This document shows, in pieces, positions 17,171 to 25,718 of a stretch of 64,000 nt of DNA (positions are counted from its first letter, which is position 1; each line of letters begins with the position of its first letter). The DNA lies in NCBI GenBank assembly GCA_016928305.1, contig JAFGKY010000002.1:1-64000 (forward strand), read 5' to 3'. The DNA is from Bacteroidales bacterium (GTDB lineage: Bacteria > Bacteroidota > Bacteroidia > Bacteroidales > UBA10428). The translations under genes were made by a program, and so were the position numbers. Under the pieces are notes generated by a model that did no database searches, was not told where the DNA came from, and saw nothing but the letters and a program-made list of their open reading frames with translations.

Positions 17171-18658
17171 TCAGGCAATGGGCATGGGAGGTAAACTCCA
17201 GCCATTCCTGTAAGTGTGCTTAATCAGCTCTTCCGCAAATTGTGTGGCTGACATTTCATCGGTCCATCTTTTATCAAATGTGGGGTGTCCGTCTGTAATA
17301 TTAAACCCATCTTCAATGCAGATCTGCAATTTATCAGCATCGGAGATGTTTATAAATCTCATTTTCTCCCCGTCCCATTCCAGCTCTTTGTTCAATCCCT
17401 GGAGGCGTACGGCAAGCACGCCCATCACGACCATTTCGTTGAACGGGCCGGCTTCGTCAAACGGAGAAGCTGTGGGTACACGGTTCCCGGGACTTTCCTT
17501 ACATGCTCTTACCCAATCCATTTCATGTGAGGTATCAACACGGCGAAGGGTTTTTGTCACCGTGGGTACGCGACCCGAAAGCAGCCATGGATCTTTGCCA
17601 TAACAGCCACAAATAAGCTTGTCCTTTGAACCGTGGAAGATGACACCGCCTCCGTCATCATTCAAATTTCTTCCCGCAGGCCATCCGTCAGGTTTAAGAG
17701 GCTGAATACCTCCGTCGTACCACATCACTTCCACCCGGGGCATTTTTACCTTCTTAAGGGCCGGTCGCTCAGGGAAAATAATGCGTACCATTTCAGCATT
17801 CGGAGCACTATCGGTAAGCAATAAGGTTGAACTGCCCTGAGCCCTGACCGGATATTTGAGCTTTAATCCCATAAACACCGGATGAAGTATATGACACGCC
17901 ATATCACCCAGGGCTCCTGTGCCAAAATCCCACCATCCGCGCCAGTTCCAGGGTGTGTAGATTTCATGATACGGACGCATGGGCGCCGGACCAATGAACA
18001 GATTCCAGTCCAACGTCTCGGGCACCCACATTCCCTTGGCCGGCCGGTTTAATCCTTGTGGCCATATAGGACGGTCGGTAAAGGCTTCAACTCTGGTGAC
18101 CTCACCGATCTCACCGTTCCATATCCATTCACATGCTGTTCGCACTCCTTCACCGGACGCACCCTGGTTGCCCATTTGTGTGCATACTTTATATTCTTTC
18201 GCCAGCTTTGTAAGCAACCTTGATTCATAAACCGTGTGTGTAAGCGGTTTTTGCAGGTAAACATGTTTCCCGAGGGTAATGGCATGAGATGCCGTTATTG
18301 CATGCGTATGATCAGCGGTAGCAATAACAACGGCATCAATCGAATCCTTCATTTCATCAAACATAACACGCCAGTCTTTATACTTTTTGGCATTCGGGAA
18401 GGTTTCAAAGCAATTTTGGGCATACTTCCAGTCAACATCGCATAAAGCAACGATGTTTTCGCTGTCCATTTGCATAAGGTTTCTTCTTCCGACACCACCT
18501 ATGCCAATTCCGGCTATATTCAGCTTGTCGCTGGGCATTTTATACCCCAGTCCGCTGACAACATTACTTGGAACAACAGTAAAAAGAGCAGCAGCTTTTG
18601 CTGTATTTCCGATAAATGTTCTGCGGGACATTTCCGGTTTTTTGCTTTCCTTGCTCAT
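17171..18658 (-). CDS. Tat-exported Gfo/Idh/MocA oxidoreductase (copy 1)
   Basis: 495 residues. The N-terminus carries a twin-arginine signal (MSRRTFIGNTAKAAALFTVV), predicting export of a folded, cofactor-loaded enzyme. The Rossmann domain begins KLNIAGIGIGGVGRRN; the usual EKP motif reads QKPLTHTVYE. The C-terminal alpha/beta domain contains WDFGTGALGDMACHILHPVF, common in this secreted group. These enzymes use tightly bound NAD(H) to oxidise or reduce sugars. With the second copy upstream (148-base gap) and DUF1080 downstream (47 bases) it probably performs C3 oxidation of a glycoside or processing of the 3-keto sugar. The exact sugar cannot be inferred. Confidence 0.88.
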   Translation of the reverse strand: MSKESKKPEMSRRTFIGNTAKAAALFTVVPSNVVSGLGYKMPSDKLNIAGIGIGGVGRRNLMQMDSENIVALCDVDWKYAQNCFETFPNAKKYKDWRVMFDEMKDSIDAVVIATADHTHAITASHAITLGKHVYLQKPLTHTVYESRLLTKLAKEYKVCTQMGNQGASGEGVRTACEWIWNGEIGEVTRVEAFTDRPIWPQGLNRPAKGMWVPETLDWNLFIGPAPMRPYHEIYTPWNWRGWWDFGTGALGDMACHILHPVFMGLKLKYPVRAQGSSTLLLTDSAPNAEMVRIIFPERPALKKVKMPRVEVMWYDGGIQPLKPDGWPAGRNLNDDGGGVIFHGSKDKLICGCYGKDPWLLSGRVPTVTKTLRRVDTSHEMDWVRACKESPGNRVPTASPFDEAGPFNEMVVMGVLAVRLQGLNKELEWDGEKMRFINISDADKLQICIEDGFNITDGHPTFDKRWTDEMSATQFAEELIKHTYRNGWSLPPMPIA

Positions 18659-18752
18659 GACGGTTTAAATTAGGATTAATATTACCCTAAGTTTACGAAA
18701 AATTATCGGGATATGAAATGGATAAAATTAGTTTGGTAGAAAAAACCTCACT

Positions 18753-18802
18753 CCTGCCTGACGGCTTTGCTCCGCTGAAGCTACGCGAAAGCGAAGCAGG
18801 CA
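18753..18802. repeat. Dispersed-repeat-like GC-rich segment between two Gfo/Idh genes
   Basis: The 148-base gap contains a compositionally distinct stretch, CCTGCCTGACGGCTTTGCTC through GCGAAAGCGAAGCAGGCATG, bounded by inverted CCTGC/GCAGG ends. It resembles the short mobile palindromic repeats seen in Bacteroidota intergenic DNA and related GGCAGG elements at 16283-16304. Confidence 0.45.
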
Positions 18803-18806
18803 TGGA

Positions 18807-20390
18807 TTAAGAGGTTACTATCTCCTTTTTCTCCCGATCCCAATATACTTTCCTTCCTTCTCTCAATGCGATGGTCGCCATATGAGCCGTAATAGCTTCT
18901 TCAAATCCCTGATCGATATTGCAGCTGGGTTGAATACCGGCACGAATGCAGTTGATCCATTCACGCATATGCAGGTACGTGGTATCAACCCTCACTCCTT
19001 TACGGTATGTATAAAGCAGTCCACGGCTGGCAAAGTATTGCTCGGTGGCAGTAGCCACTCCGTCGACTCCTTTTTTCCCGGGAGTAAAGGAATAAACGGG
19101 TATCTGTGGATCAATCGTGCCATTTTCAATCTTTTCCTTATATGCAGTTGATTGCGGATCAACCGTAATGATCAGACGATCACTCAACTCCATATGGGCG
19201 TCATGTCCCATGATGACCTTGCCGCGCTGTCGGTCACTGGCCAGTGAGGCACTATAGAGAAGTGTCAGCTCACGTTTGGCGTATTCCAGTACCACGTGCT
19301 GTACATCAGGAACTGTTCTTCCATCTTTAAAAAAGTATATACCCCCTGAAGCAACGGCGGCATCCGGAATGCCGATTCCCATAATCTGGTTAATGGCATC
19401 GTATTCATGGGTCAGCAGGTCACCATTCAGTCCCGTACTGTAATCCCACCAGCAACGCCAGCGGAAGAATCTTTCCAGGCTGAAATCGTGATAAGGGGCT
19501 GGCCCCAGGAATTGCTTCCAATCGATATTTTGCGGGCCCGCCTTTGGATTGATGTCATACACCCAGGCTCCGTTTGGATCATTACGATTTGTACAAACCT
19601 CAACCAGGGTTATCTTACCCAAAATATTTTTTTGAATAGCTTCCCTGGCCTTTGTATAACTTTCCGTTTGCCTGCCCTGATGCCCCAGCTGAAAAATAAT
19701 ATTGCTTTCTTTAACAGCTTTAACTAATTCGCAGGTTTCCGGCACTGTCCATGTCATAGGTTTCTCCACATATACATGCTTGCCCATACGGGCAGCTTCA
19801 ATAGCCATCGTGGCATGCCAGTGGTCGGGGGTAGCAATGATCACCGCATCGATATCGGGTGAGGCGATTAATTCCTTGTAGGTTCTGTATCGTCTTGGCA
19901 GTGGCCCCATCTTTCCTTTGGTTCCTTCCCGGTTAACATTTGAACCGGTTACCAGGGCCTCTTCTGCGTGAATATCAAACACATCACAAACACCATTGAT
20001 AACTACATTAAGATTTTCCTGGTTCATGAAATCCTCGTACGATGTATCAAGCCTGTTTGTCTTGTTGGCAGCTTTGGCATCATCTATCCATTTTGGTTCT
20101 GCAAATCCGGTGGCACGCAGTAAATGCCTGCCACGCAAGCCATAGCCTATTACACCCAACCTGAGAGGTTTAGAGCTTCCGGTTGCGATGCCCAGTTCGA
20201 TCGGCTCAGCTGTAAGGTTCACTACTTCGAGAAGATTATTCTTTAGCTGTTGTTCAACACTGTTTTTCCGGAACCATGCAGCAGCGAATGCTCCCATAAA
20301 TGGTACAGTCGCTAATCCCTTGATCAAATCTCTACGGCCTATGTTTTTCGGTCGGATACTATCCTTTCCCCTGGTTTTATCTTTTGTCAT
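18807..20390 (-). CDS. Tat-exported Gfo/Idh/MocA oxidoreductase (copy 2)
   Basis: 527 residues with a twin-arginine signal (GRRDLIKGLATVPFMGAFAA, Arg18-Arg19). The Rossmann fold starts LRLGVIGYGLRGRHLL, and the EKP motif is intact (VYVEKPMTWTVPE). WWDYSTGLNGDLLTHEYDAI lies in the substrate-binding domain. It is about 30 residues longer than copy 1 and clearly a diverged paralogue, so the two may act on different steps, one oxidising and one re-reducing a sugar. It starts 11 bases after the DoxX stop, so the two are probably cotranscribed and perhaps coupled. Confidence 0.88.
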   Translation of the reverse strand: MTKDKTRGKDSIRPKNIGRRDLIKGLATVPFMGAFAAAWFRKNSVEQQLKNNLLEVVNLTAEPIELGIATGSSKPLRLGVIGYGLRGRHLLRATGFAEPKWIDDAKAANKTNRLDTSYEDFMNQENLNVVINGVCDVFDIHAEEALVTGSNVNREGTKGKMGPLPRRYRTYKELIASPDIDAVIIATPDHWHATMAIEAARMGKHVYVEKPMTWTVPETCELVKAVKESNIIFQLGHQGRQTESYTKAREAIQKNILGKITLVEVCTNRNDPNGAWVYDINPKAGPQNIDWKQFLGPAPYHDFSLERFFRWRCWWDYSTGLNGDLLTHEYDAINQIMGIGIPDAAVASGGIYFFKDGRTVPDVQHVVLEYAKRELTLLYSASLASDRQRGKVIMGHDAHMELSDRLIITVDPQSTAYKEKIENGTIDPQIPVYSFTPGKKGVDGVATATEQYFASRGLLYTYRKGVRVDTTYLHMREWINCIRAGIQPSCNIDQGFEEAITAHMATIALREGRKVYWDREKKEIVTS

Positions 20391-20401
20391 AACTAATTCT
20401 G

Positions 20402-20893
20402 TTAACTCCGTTTTTTTTGAATGAACCTGTCCAAACCCGCCGCTTGTCCGGTTGGAAATACCAGTAAAACAAACAGGGCCATGATTTCAATCAGCGTTTT
20501 ATTAACGAGAAGATAACTTCCTTCCTGTGGAAAGATATATTGTATGCTTGCCAGCGGTGGATGCGACAGAAAATAAAGGCTGAGCAGGACAATTCCACAG
20601 ATAACCGACAGGCGTGTAAACAAGCCTGCAATCAGACCCAGACCAATCAGAAACAATCCCCATATGTTCATAAAATCAACCACTTGCAGAATTTCCTGGT
20701 GGGTAGCCATGCATTTAAAGATTCCGGCGAACAATCCTTTTGAATCCATAAGGTATCCAAAGGAAGACCAATCGGGATTGATGATCTTCGTTGCACCTTC
20801 GTACAACATGTGCCACCCGATAGACACCCTGAGAAGAACCAGAAAGAATAACTGTGACAACGTGTATCTATCCGATGAAATTACTCTTGCCAT
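20402..20893 (-). CDS. DoxX-family inner-membrane protein
   Basis: 163 residues with four predicted membrane helices (about 13-30, 72-92, 95-112, 128-148). Family features are the N-terminal VLLRVSIGWHMLYEGATKI and the segment GLFLIGLGLIAGLFTRL. DoxX/DoxD proteins include the small subunit of a quinone-reducing thiosulfate oxidoreductase; most members have no proven role. It is the first gene of an operon with two exported NAD-dependent sugar oxidoreductases (11 bases to the next gene). It is therefore a candidate for passing their electrons to the quinone pool. That link is inference from position only. Confidence 0.82.
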   Translation of the reverse strand: MARVISSDRYTLSQLFFLVLLRVSIGWHMLYEGATKIINPDWSSFGYLMDSKGLFAGIFKCMATHQEILQVVDFMNIWGLFLIGLGLIAGLFTRLSVICGIVLLSLYFLSHPPLASIQYIFPQEGSYLLVNKTLIEIMALFVLLVFPTGQAAGLDRFIQKKRS

Positions 20894-21077
20894 ATAGTAT
20901 TATTTAGTTGTAAATACCCTTTTAAGAATTCGTAAAAGCTCAATATACCCCGTATAGGTGATAACTCAAAACAGGCATGAAAATATAAAAAATACCCGGG
21001 CAGTAAAAAGAAAAACATCAAAATAACATGAATCCCGTACAATATTTTTAACTTAATCCAAATGAATTCCATGGTAA

Positions 21078-22004
21078 ATGAAAAGAAAGCCCGGTTACAT
21101 CAGGTTATACAATGATGGCGAATTACAGGATCGGATTCATAGTCTCGAAGCAATATGCCGCAAATGTACGCTTTGTCCTCATCGTTGTGAAATCGACCGT
21201 ACCCAATGTGCAGATGGATTTTGTGCAAGTACCATTCAGCCTGTGATAGCATCTGCTGCTCCTCATTTTGGTGAAGAACCTCCCCTGGTTGGCAGGTATG
21301 GCTCCGGAACCATTTTTTTTTCGTCGTGTACCCTTCGATGCATCTATTGTCAGAATTATACTATCTCGCATTTGCGTGAGGGATCTGCAATCACCGTTGA
21401 ACAGCTGGCAGGCATTATGCTTTCCCTGCAGGCCAATGGTTGCCATAATATCAATTTCGTTACACCTACACATATGGTACTGCCTATGGTCAAAGCCCTG
21501 GTCATTGCCATTGAAAGAGGATTATCTGTTCCCCTCGTATATAATTCTTCGGGATATGACTCCGTTGAAACCCTGCGGCTTCTTGACGGCATCATCGACA
21601 TATACATGCCCGATATGAAATATCATAACGAAAAAACCGCATACAACCTCAGCCGGATAAACAACTACCCTCAGATTGCCCGTCTGGCAGTGAAAGAAAT
21701 GCACCGGCAGGTGGGAGACCTTGAACTTGATGAGCAAGGGATCGCCACTCAGGGTCTTATTGTCAGGCATCTGATCCTGCCGGGTCATACAGATGAATCA
21801 AAAAGGATTATTGATTTTATTGCAGAACTTTCGCAACATACGTATCTGAATTTGATGGACCAATATCGTCCCGACTTTAAGGCATTTGAAGTACCAGCCA
21901 TATCGCGCCGCATTACACAGTCTGAATACGATGATATAATTGCTTACGCTATTCTCCGGGGCGTAACAAAAGGATTAGAAAAAAAGCATCTTCGGTTTCA
22001 ATAG
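21078..22004 (+). CDS. PflX-like radical SAM protein
   Basis: 308 residues. The radical SAM cluster motif CTLRCIYC (near residue 93) is preceded by a Cys-rich N-terminus (CRKCTLCPHRCEIDRTQC), as in COG1313/PflX, a homologue of pyruvate formate-lyase activating enzymes. NINFVTPTHMV and LVYNSSGYDS follow, then the C-terminal LNLMDQYRPD typical of this group. The reaction is unknown; members are annotated as glycyl-radical-enzyme activators without proof, and no glycyl radical enzyme is nearby. The divergent neighbour is the DoxX operon. Downstream, on the same strand, are an ATP-grasp ligase and a DUF434 protein. Confidence 0.88.
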   Translation: MKRKPGYIRLYNDGELQDRIHSLEAICRKCTLCPHRCEIDRTQCADGFCASTIQPVIASAAPHFGEEPPLVGRYGSGTIFFSSCTLRCIYCQNYTISHLREGSAITVEQLAGIMLSLQANGCHNINFVTPTHMVLPMVKALVIAIERGLSVPLVYNSSGYDSVETLRLLDGIIDIYMPDMKYHNEKTAYNLSRINNYPQIARLAVKEMHRQVGDLELDEQGIATQGLIVRHLILPGHTDESKRIIDFIAELSQHTYLNLMDQYRPDFKAFEVPAISRRITQSEYDDIIAYAILRGVTKGLEKKHLRFQ

Positions 22005-22010
22005 AAATTT

Positions 22011-22018
22011 TAAATTTG
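22011..22018 (+). promoter_or_regulatory. Candidate -7 box before the ATP-grasp gene
   Basis: TAAATTTG matches TAnnTTTG and lies 16 bases before the GTG start at 22035. A clear -33 TTTG is missing (TTTC instead). Confidence 0.3.
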
Positions 22019-22034
22019 TATAAATCACAAAATT

Positions 22035-22979
22035 GTGACAAAAATACTAGGAATCACAAGTTCACAGCTATCCGAACCAGGTATCCTGACGGATGAGATG
22101 GGATACGAAATATACCGGTTGCTGGAAGAAGGAAAAAAGCTGTATCATGAAGTGGCGCTGATTAATCCGGCCAAGCTCTATTTTATGTTTGGGTCTCATC
22201 AACGGATTCCGGCAGTGATGACTGAAAACGTTGACCTGTCAAGACTTTCAACTTTGATTATCCGAAAGACAAACGGTTTTGAAGAGTCTATCTCCCTGAT
22301 GGCAAGAACCCTGCATCACAATGGTTGCGATCTGCTTGACCCGGTTGAACGGTTCAGTGGTTCACCGGCCGGAAAACTGAAGGAATCATTAAAAGGTTTT
22401 ATTCATAATATTTCTCCCGATACCTATATTGCATTTAACCGGGATGATGCTCTCCGCCTCATCAGCATGTTAAATTCCGAGAGTCATTTCCCCCTGGTTG
22501 GCAAGCCCAATCGCGGAAGCCGGGGAGAATGTGTACGTCTGCTCAGGACACCGGCAGAGGCAATTCTTTACATCGAAAGCTTCTTTTCACATGAAACCTA
22601 TTCCCGTTCTGCTCTCCTTCTGCAGTCCTATATCACGGTTGAAAAAGAATACCGTGTTATGGTGCTGGATGGTAAATGCCTGGGTTTGGTTGAAAAAATT
22701 GCCAAAGAAGGACAGATAGCACGTAATGCATCACAAGGAGGAAAGTTTATTGCTTCCCATGATGAAGATGTTGTCGGATTCACACTAAAGAATATCAGCC
22801 ATAAAGGGATCCTGGGAGTTGACGTTGTTCGCGATACATCCGGCAGACTATACATACTCGAAGCAAACCGGGCACCACAGTGGCATTCTTTTGAAAAAGC
22901 CACAGGCATTAATGTAGCTTGCTGCATTATCGAAAGAGCCTGGCAACGGATTCTTCATCCCAACGATCTTATCCGCTGA
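22035..22979 (+). CDS. RimK-like ATP-grasp ligase
   Basis: 314 residues from a GTG start (22035) that gives MTKILGITSSQLSEPG; no better ATG is near. The ATP-grasp region (about 110-300) shows FPLVGKPNRGSRGECV for the ATP-binding lysine/glycine loop, LLQSYITVEKEYRVMVL, and the metal-binding ILEANRAPQWHSFEKATG. ATP-grasp ligases of the RimK group form amide bonds through an acyl phosphate. The substrate is unknown. The flanking radical SAM and DUF434 genes lie on the same strand with gaps of about 30 bases, so the three may act together. Confidence 0.8.
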   Translation: MTKILGITSSQLSEPGILTDEMGYEIYRLLEEGKKLYHEVALINPAKLYFMFGSHQRIPAVMTENVDLSRLSTLIIRKTNGFEESISLMARTLHHNGCDLLDPVERFSGSPAGKLKESLKGFIHNISPDTYIAFNRDDALRLISMLNSESHFPLVGKPNRGSRGECVRLLRTPAEAILYIESFFSHETYSRSALLLQSYITVEKEYRVMVLDGKCLGLVEKIAKEGQIARNASQGGKFIASHDEDVVGFTLKNISHKGILGVDVVRDTSGRLYILEANRAPQWHSFEKATGINVACCIIERAWQRILHPNDLIR

Positions 22980-23007
22980 TAATGTTCAGGAATTCATATT
23001 CAAATCT

Positions 23008-23691
23008 ATGAAATTGGGTGAAATGATAACCGGAGAATTGAAAGCAGCCTGCCGTGATTATTATTATTTGTTGTCCCAGGGATATCCCGAACGCGGATCG
23101 CTCAAAATGGTAGGCGATCGTTACAGGCTGACACGTGACCAGCGATCCATATTATACAGGGGTATATCTTCTGAACCCGGATCATCCGTTCGTAAAAACC
23201 GTCTTATCAACCTTCACCCCAATGTTCACCTGATAATAGACGGGTATAATGTGCTGTTCACCATACTGAATTACCGGTTGGGAAGGATGGTCTTTATCAG
23301 TACCGATAACATTCTCAGGGATGCCGGTTCGCTCCATGGAAAACTGAGGGACGATACCATCCTGCAAGAGTGTATTGATGATCTGTTTCAGACAATTCTT
23401 CCTTTTGATCCCATCCGGATTGACCTATTTCTTGACTCACCGGTTACTTCCAGTCATCGCCATCAGCAGCTGATCGAACAGAAAATTGCCGATTTTAAAT
23501 TCACCGGTATATGCAGCCTGGTTCATTCGGCTGACAAGGAGATACGTTCCATCCGTTCAGGTGTCCTGGCAACCTCTGATACGGTATTGATCGATAAGAC
23601 ATCGGTTCCGGTCACTGACCTAGCCCGGCTTGTACTTAAAACTATGTACAGGGCAGCGTTTATCAGGATTCAGGAGATGCTTGAATGCTGA
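23008..23691 (+). CDS. DUF434 / NYN-PIN-like protein
   Basis: 227 residues. The N-terminal DUF434 region (about 1-55: ACRDYYYLLSQGYPERGSLK, then RYRLTRDQRSILYRG) precedes a PIN/NYN-like domain with the acidic motif HLIIDGYNVLFTI (near 74), a second acidic strand IDLFLDSPV, and ATSDTVLIDK towards the end. PIN/NYN folds are usually metal-dependent RNases, and the aspartates expected for metal binding appear present, but no member of this subgroup has a role known to me. It follows the ATP-grasp gene by 28 bases and converges on araC. Confidence 0.75.
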   Translation: MKLGEMITGELKAACRDYYYLLSQGYPERGSLKMVGDRYRLTRDQRSILYRGISSEPGSSVRKNRLINLHPNVHLIIDGYNVLFTILNYRLGRMVFISTDNILRDAGSLHGKLRDDTILQECIDDLFQTILPFDPIRIDLFLDSPVTSSHRHQQLIEQKIADFKFTGICSLVHSADKEIRSIRSGVLATSDTVLIDKTSVPVTDLARLVLKTMYRAAFIRIQEMLEC

Positions 23692-23716
23692 TACAGGTAA
23701 ATACTGCCGGTCGATC

Positions 23717-24601
23717 CTACAGCATAAACATGTCCTGTTCCGTATGTTCGGCTTGGTACTCCGAGGGAGTACGCCCCACAATACGTTTAAATTGTTCGTT
23801 GAAATGGGAAATATTATTGAAGCCGCTTTCATAGCAGACCCTTGATACCGAAATCCTTTTCTCTGATAATAATTTGCAGGCATGACCAATCTTAAACTCA
23901 TTCAAAAAGGTAAAAAAGGTTTTTTTTGTTCGTTTTTTAAAGTAACGGCAAAAAGCGGTTGACGACATGCTGACCTGATTGGCTATTGCATCAAGACTGA
24001 TCGTTTTCTGAAAATTGCGAATGATGTATTCATGGATCTTATTAAACCGCTGAAAATCATAAGTATTAACAATCTTCGAGTAGCCAATGCTTGAAAGGTA
24101 CTTAAAATGGTTGCTGACGGCCATTTTATCCAACAGAATAATAAGTTCAGTAATTCTTTTTAAACCTGTTAATTTGAAAATCCGTTTGATATGATTTCCA
24201 AATTGTCTGCGTGACTCCCCTGTGAATTGAATGCCTCGTTGTGATCTTTCAAGCAGGCCTTTTATCTGGTGCATCTCAGGAAGGTTAATAAAATTTGAAT
24301 GAAATATCTCTTTCCTGAATTGGATAACCAGTGCTTTTGTGTTCAGGGTATCCGTTTTTTTCAGGAAGCGTGGATCACTTTTCCACCAGTGCGGCAGGTT
24401 CTCTCCTATAATGCTGATCTCCCCCTCGCAGAAATTGTTGATGCTGTCGCCGATGTAACTTGTACCTGTACTTTTTACCACATACAGGATCTCTATTTCG
24501 GGATGAAAATGCCAGGGAACGATAAAATGCGGGATTTCCTCATCCAGAAAAATGATAGATTCTTCAGGTAAAGGAACAAGTTTCTGAAAGAAAGGCTTCA
24601 T
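23717..24601 (-). CDS. AraC-family transcriptional regulator, likely controls inositol/glycan locus
   Basis: 294 residues: an N-terminal cupin-type sensor domain (about 1-150, PHFIVPWHFHPEIEILYV) and a C-terminal double helix-turn-helix (about 190-288) with SMSSTAFCRYFKKRTKKTFF and GFNNISHFNEQFKRIVGRTP. It is a one-component cytoplasmic regulator. It is divergent from the inositol operon across 169 bases that hold two copies of a TTTAGCTAAA-like element; one extends to GCTAAAATACCATCA, which recurs before susC. The araC promoter's own -7-like TAAATTTC (minus strand) overlaps the first element, which would allow autoregulation. The ligand could be inositol or an inositol glycan fragment; this is inferred. 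Confidence 0.88.
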   Translation of the reverse strand: MKPFFQKLVPLPEESIIFLDEEIPHFIVPWHFHPEIEILYVVKSTGTSYIGDSINNFCEGEISIIGENLPHWWKSDPRFLKKTDTLNTKALVIQFRKEIFHSNFINLPEMHQIKGLLERSQRGIQFTGESRRQFGNHIKRIFKLTGLKRITELIILLDKMAVSNHFKYLSSIGYSKIVNTYDFQRFNKIHEYIIRNFQKTISLDAIANQVSMSSTAFCRYFKKRTKKTFFTFLNEFKIGHACKLLSEKRISVSRVCYESGFNNISHFNEQFKRIVGRTPSEYQAEHTEQDMFML

Positions 24602-24615
24602 CTTATTTTTTTCGA

Positions 24616-24665
24616 AATTTAGCTAAATAAAGTTATTTATTAAAAAAAAAGCTAAAATACCATCA
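24616..24665 (+). promoter_or_regulatory. Candidate operator pair in the araC-iol divergent promoter region
   Basis: AATTTAGCTAAA (24616-24627) and GCTAAAATACCATCA (24651-24665) are direct, AGCTAAA-sharing elements about 29 bases apart. That is close to three helical turns, as expected for AraC-type dimers. The second is identical over 15 bases to 35356-35370 upstream of susC. Function is inferred from recurrence and position. Confidence 0.55.
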
Positions 24666-24770
24666 GAAGAAGATAAAAAGTCTCACTTTTTGCCTGATTC
24701 GCGGATTTAATTTTAAGTAGAGTTCAACAGTGAAAATGTAAAGCCCCAACATCCATTCAAACAACGAATT

Positions 24771-25718
24771 ATGAGATTAGCTACTAAACAACTGTTCAAT
24801 GATGCATACGGGAAGTATGGGATTGCCGCTTTCAACATTTTCAACACCGAACAGATATTGGGTGTTTTCAGAGGGGCTGCCAAAGCCAAAAGTCCTGTTA
24901 TCATTCAGATAACACCAGTTGCACGCAACTATATTCACCCTGAAATCCTTGATAATATCCTGGCAGCTACAGAAAAAAGATATCCCGACGTATGCTTTAC
25001 CATACATCTTGATCATGGAGATTCCATCCATTGCATAGATGCCATAAAATCAGGATGTTATAATTCCGTGATGATTGATGCCTCTCATGAGACCTTCAAA
25101 AAAAATGTACAAATTACCCGGGAAATAGTCAATCGGGCTCATAATGAAGGAATTGCTGTTGAAGCTGAACTTGGCGTTATAAGAGGCGTTGAAGATCGAT
25201 TCTCGGTTGAAAAAAAAATGGCTTATTGCACCGACCCCGAAATGGCACTGGAGTTTGTTGAGCATACCGGCTGTGACAGCCTGGCTGTTGCCGTCGGCAA
25301 CCGCCATGGCACTTATAAATTATCTCCGGGACAAGGTTTGCAACTCGGTCTGTTGGCCCGGATCAATTCGCTGTTACCCGGTTTTCCGCTTGTGCTCCAT
25401 GGTGCTTCTTCAGTATCCGCAATTGAGGTTGAACGTATTAACCGTGCTGGTGGCAAGTTGAGTTCCGAGGCGAAGGGCCTCGAAAAAAAGGAAATCCTGC
25501 AAGCTATCAGACTGGGAGTCTGCAAAATAAATATAGCAACCGATTTACGCCTTCTCTGGACTCGTGTTCACAGGGAGTTTTTCCAAAATTCACCCGCTGC
25601 GTTTGATATGACAATCCCTGGGCTTGAATATATGGACTGCCTCGAACAGCTGGTCTCTGAAAAATGTATGGATTTAATAATCAGTAACGCTAATAATTGT
25701 CCGGATGAAACACCTTAA
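24771..25718 (+). CDS. Class II fructose-bisphosphate-type aldolase (IolJ role)
   Basis: 315 residues, zinc-dependent class II aldolase: AFNIFNTEQILGVFRGA at the start, HLDHGDSIHCIDAIKSG (near 78, Zn/catalytic Asp), VEAELGVIRGVED, CDSLAVAVGNRHGTYK, and LVLHGASSVSAIEVERI. In inositol catabolism IolJ splits 5-dehydro-2-deoxy-D-gluconate 6-phosphate into dihydroxyacetone phosphate and malonate semialdehyde. It is the first gene of the iol operon and overlaps iolB by 14 bases, which supports this role over glycolysis. It is about 30 residues longer than B. subtilis IolJ. Confidence 0.88.
   Translation: MRLATKQLFNDAYGKYGIAAFNIFNTEQILGVFRGAAKAKSPVIIQITPVARNYIHPEILDNILAATEKRYPDVCFTIHLDHGDSIHCIDAIKSGCYNSVMIDASHETFKKNVQITREIVNRAHNEGIAVEAELGVIRGVEDRFSVEKKMAYCTDPEMALEFVEHTGCDSLAVAVGNRHGTYKLSPGQGLQLGLLARINSLLPGFPLVLHGASSVSAIEVERINRAGGKLSSEAKGLEKKEILQAIRLGVCKINIATDLRLLWTRVHREFFQNSPAAFDMTIPGLEYMDCLEQLVSEKCMDLIISNANNCPDETP

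Noticed and set aside
17171..20390. The two Gfo/Idh genes as inositol dehydrogenases of the iol pathway
   Set aside because: Both carry twin-arginine export signals and cluster with DUF1080 on the other strand, while a normal cytosolic IolG is present at 31964-32980.
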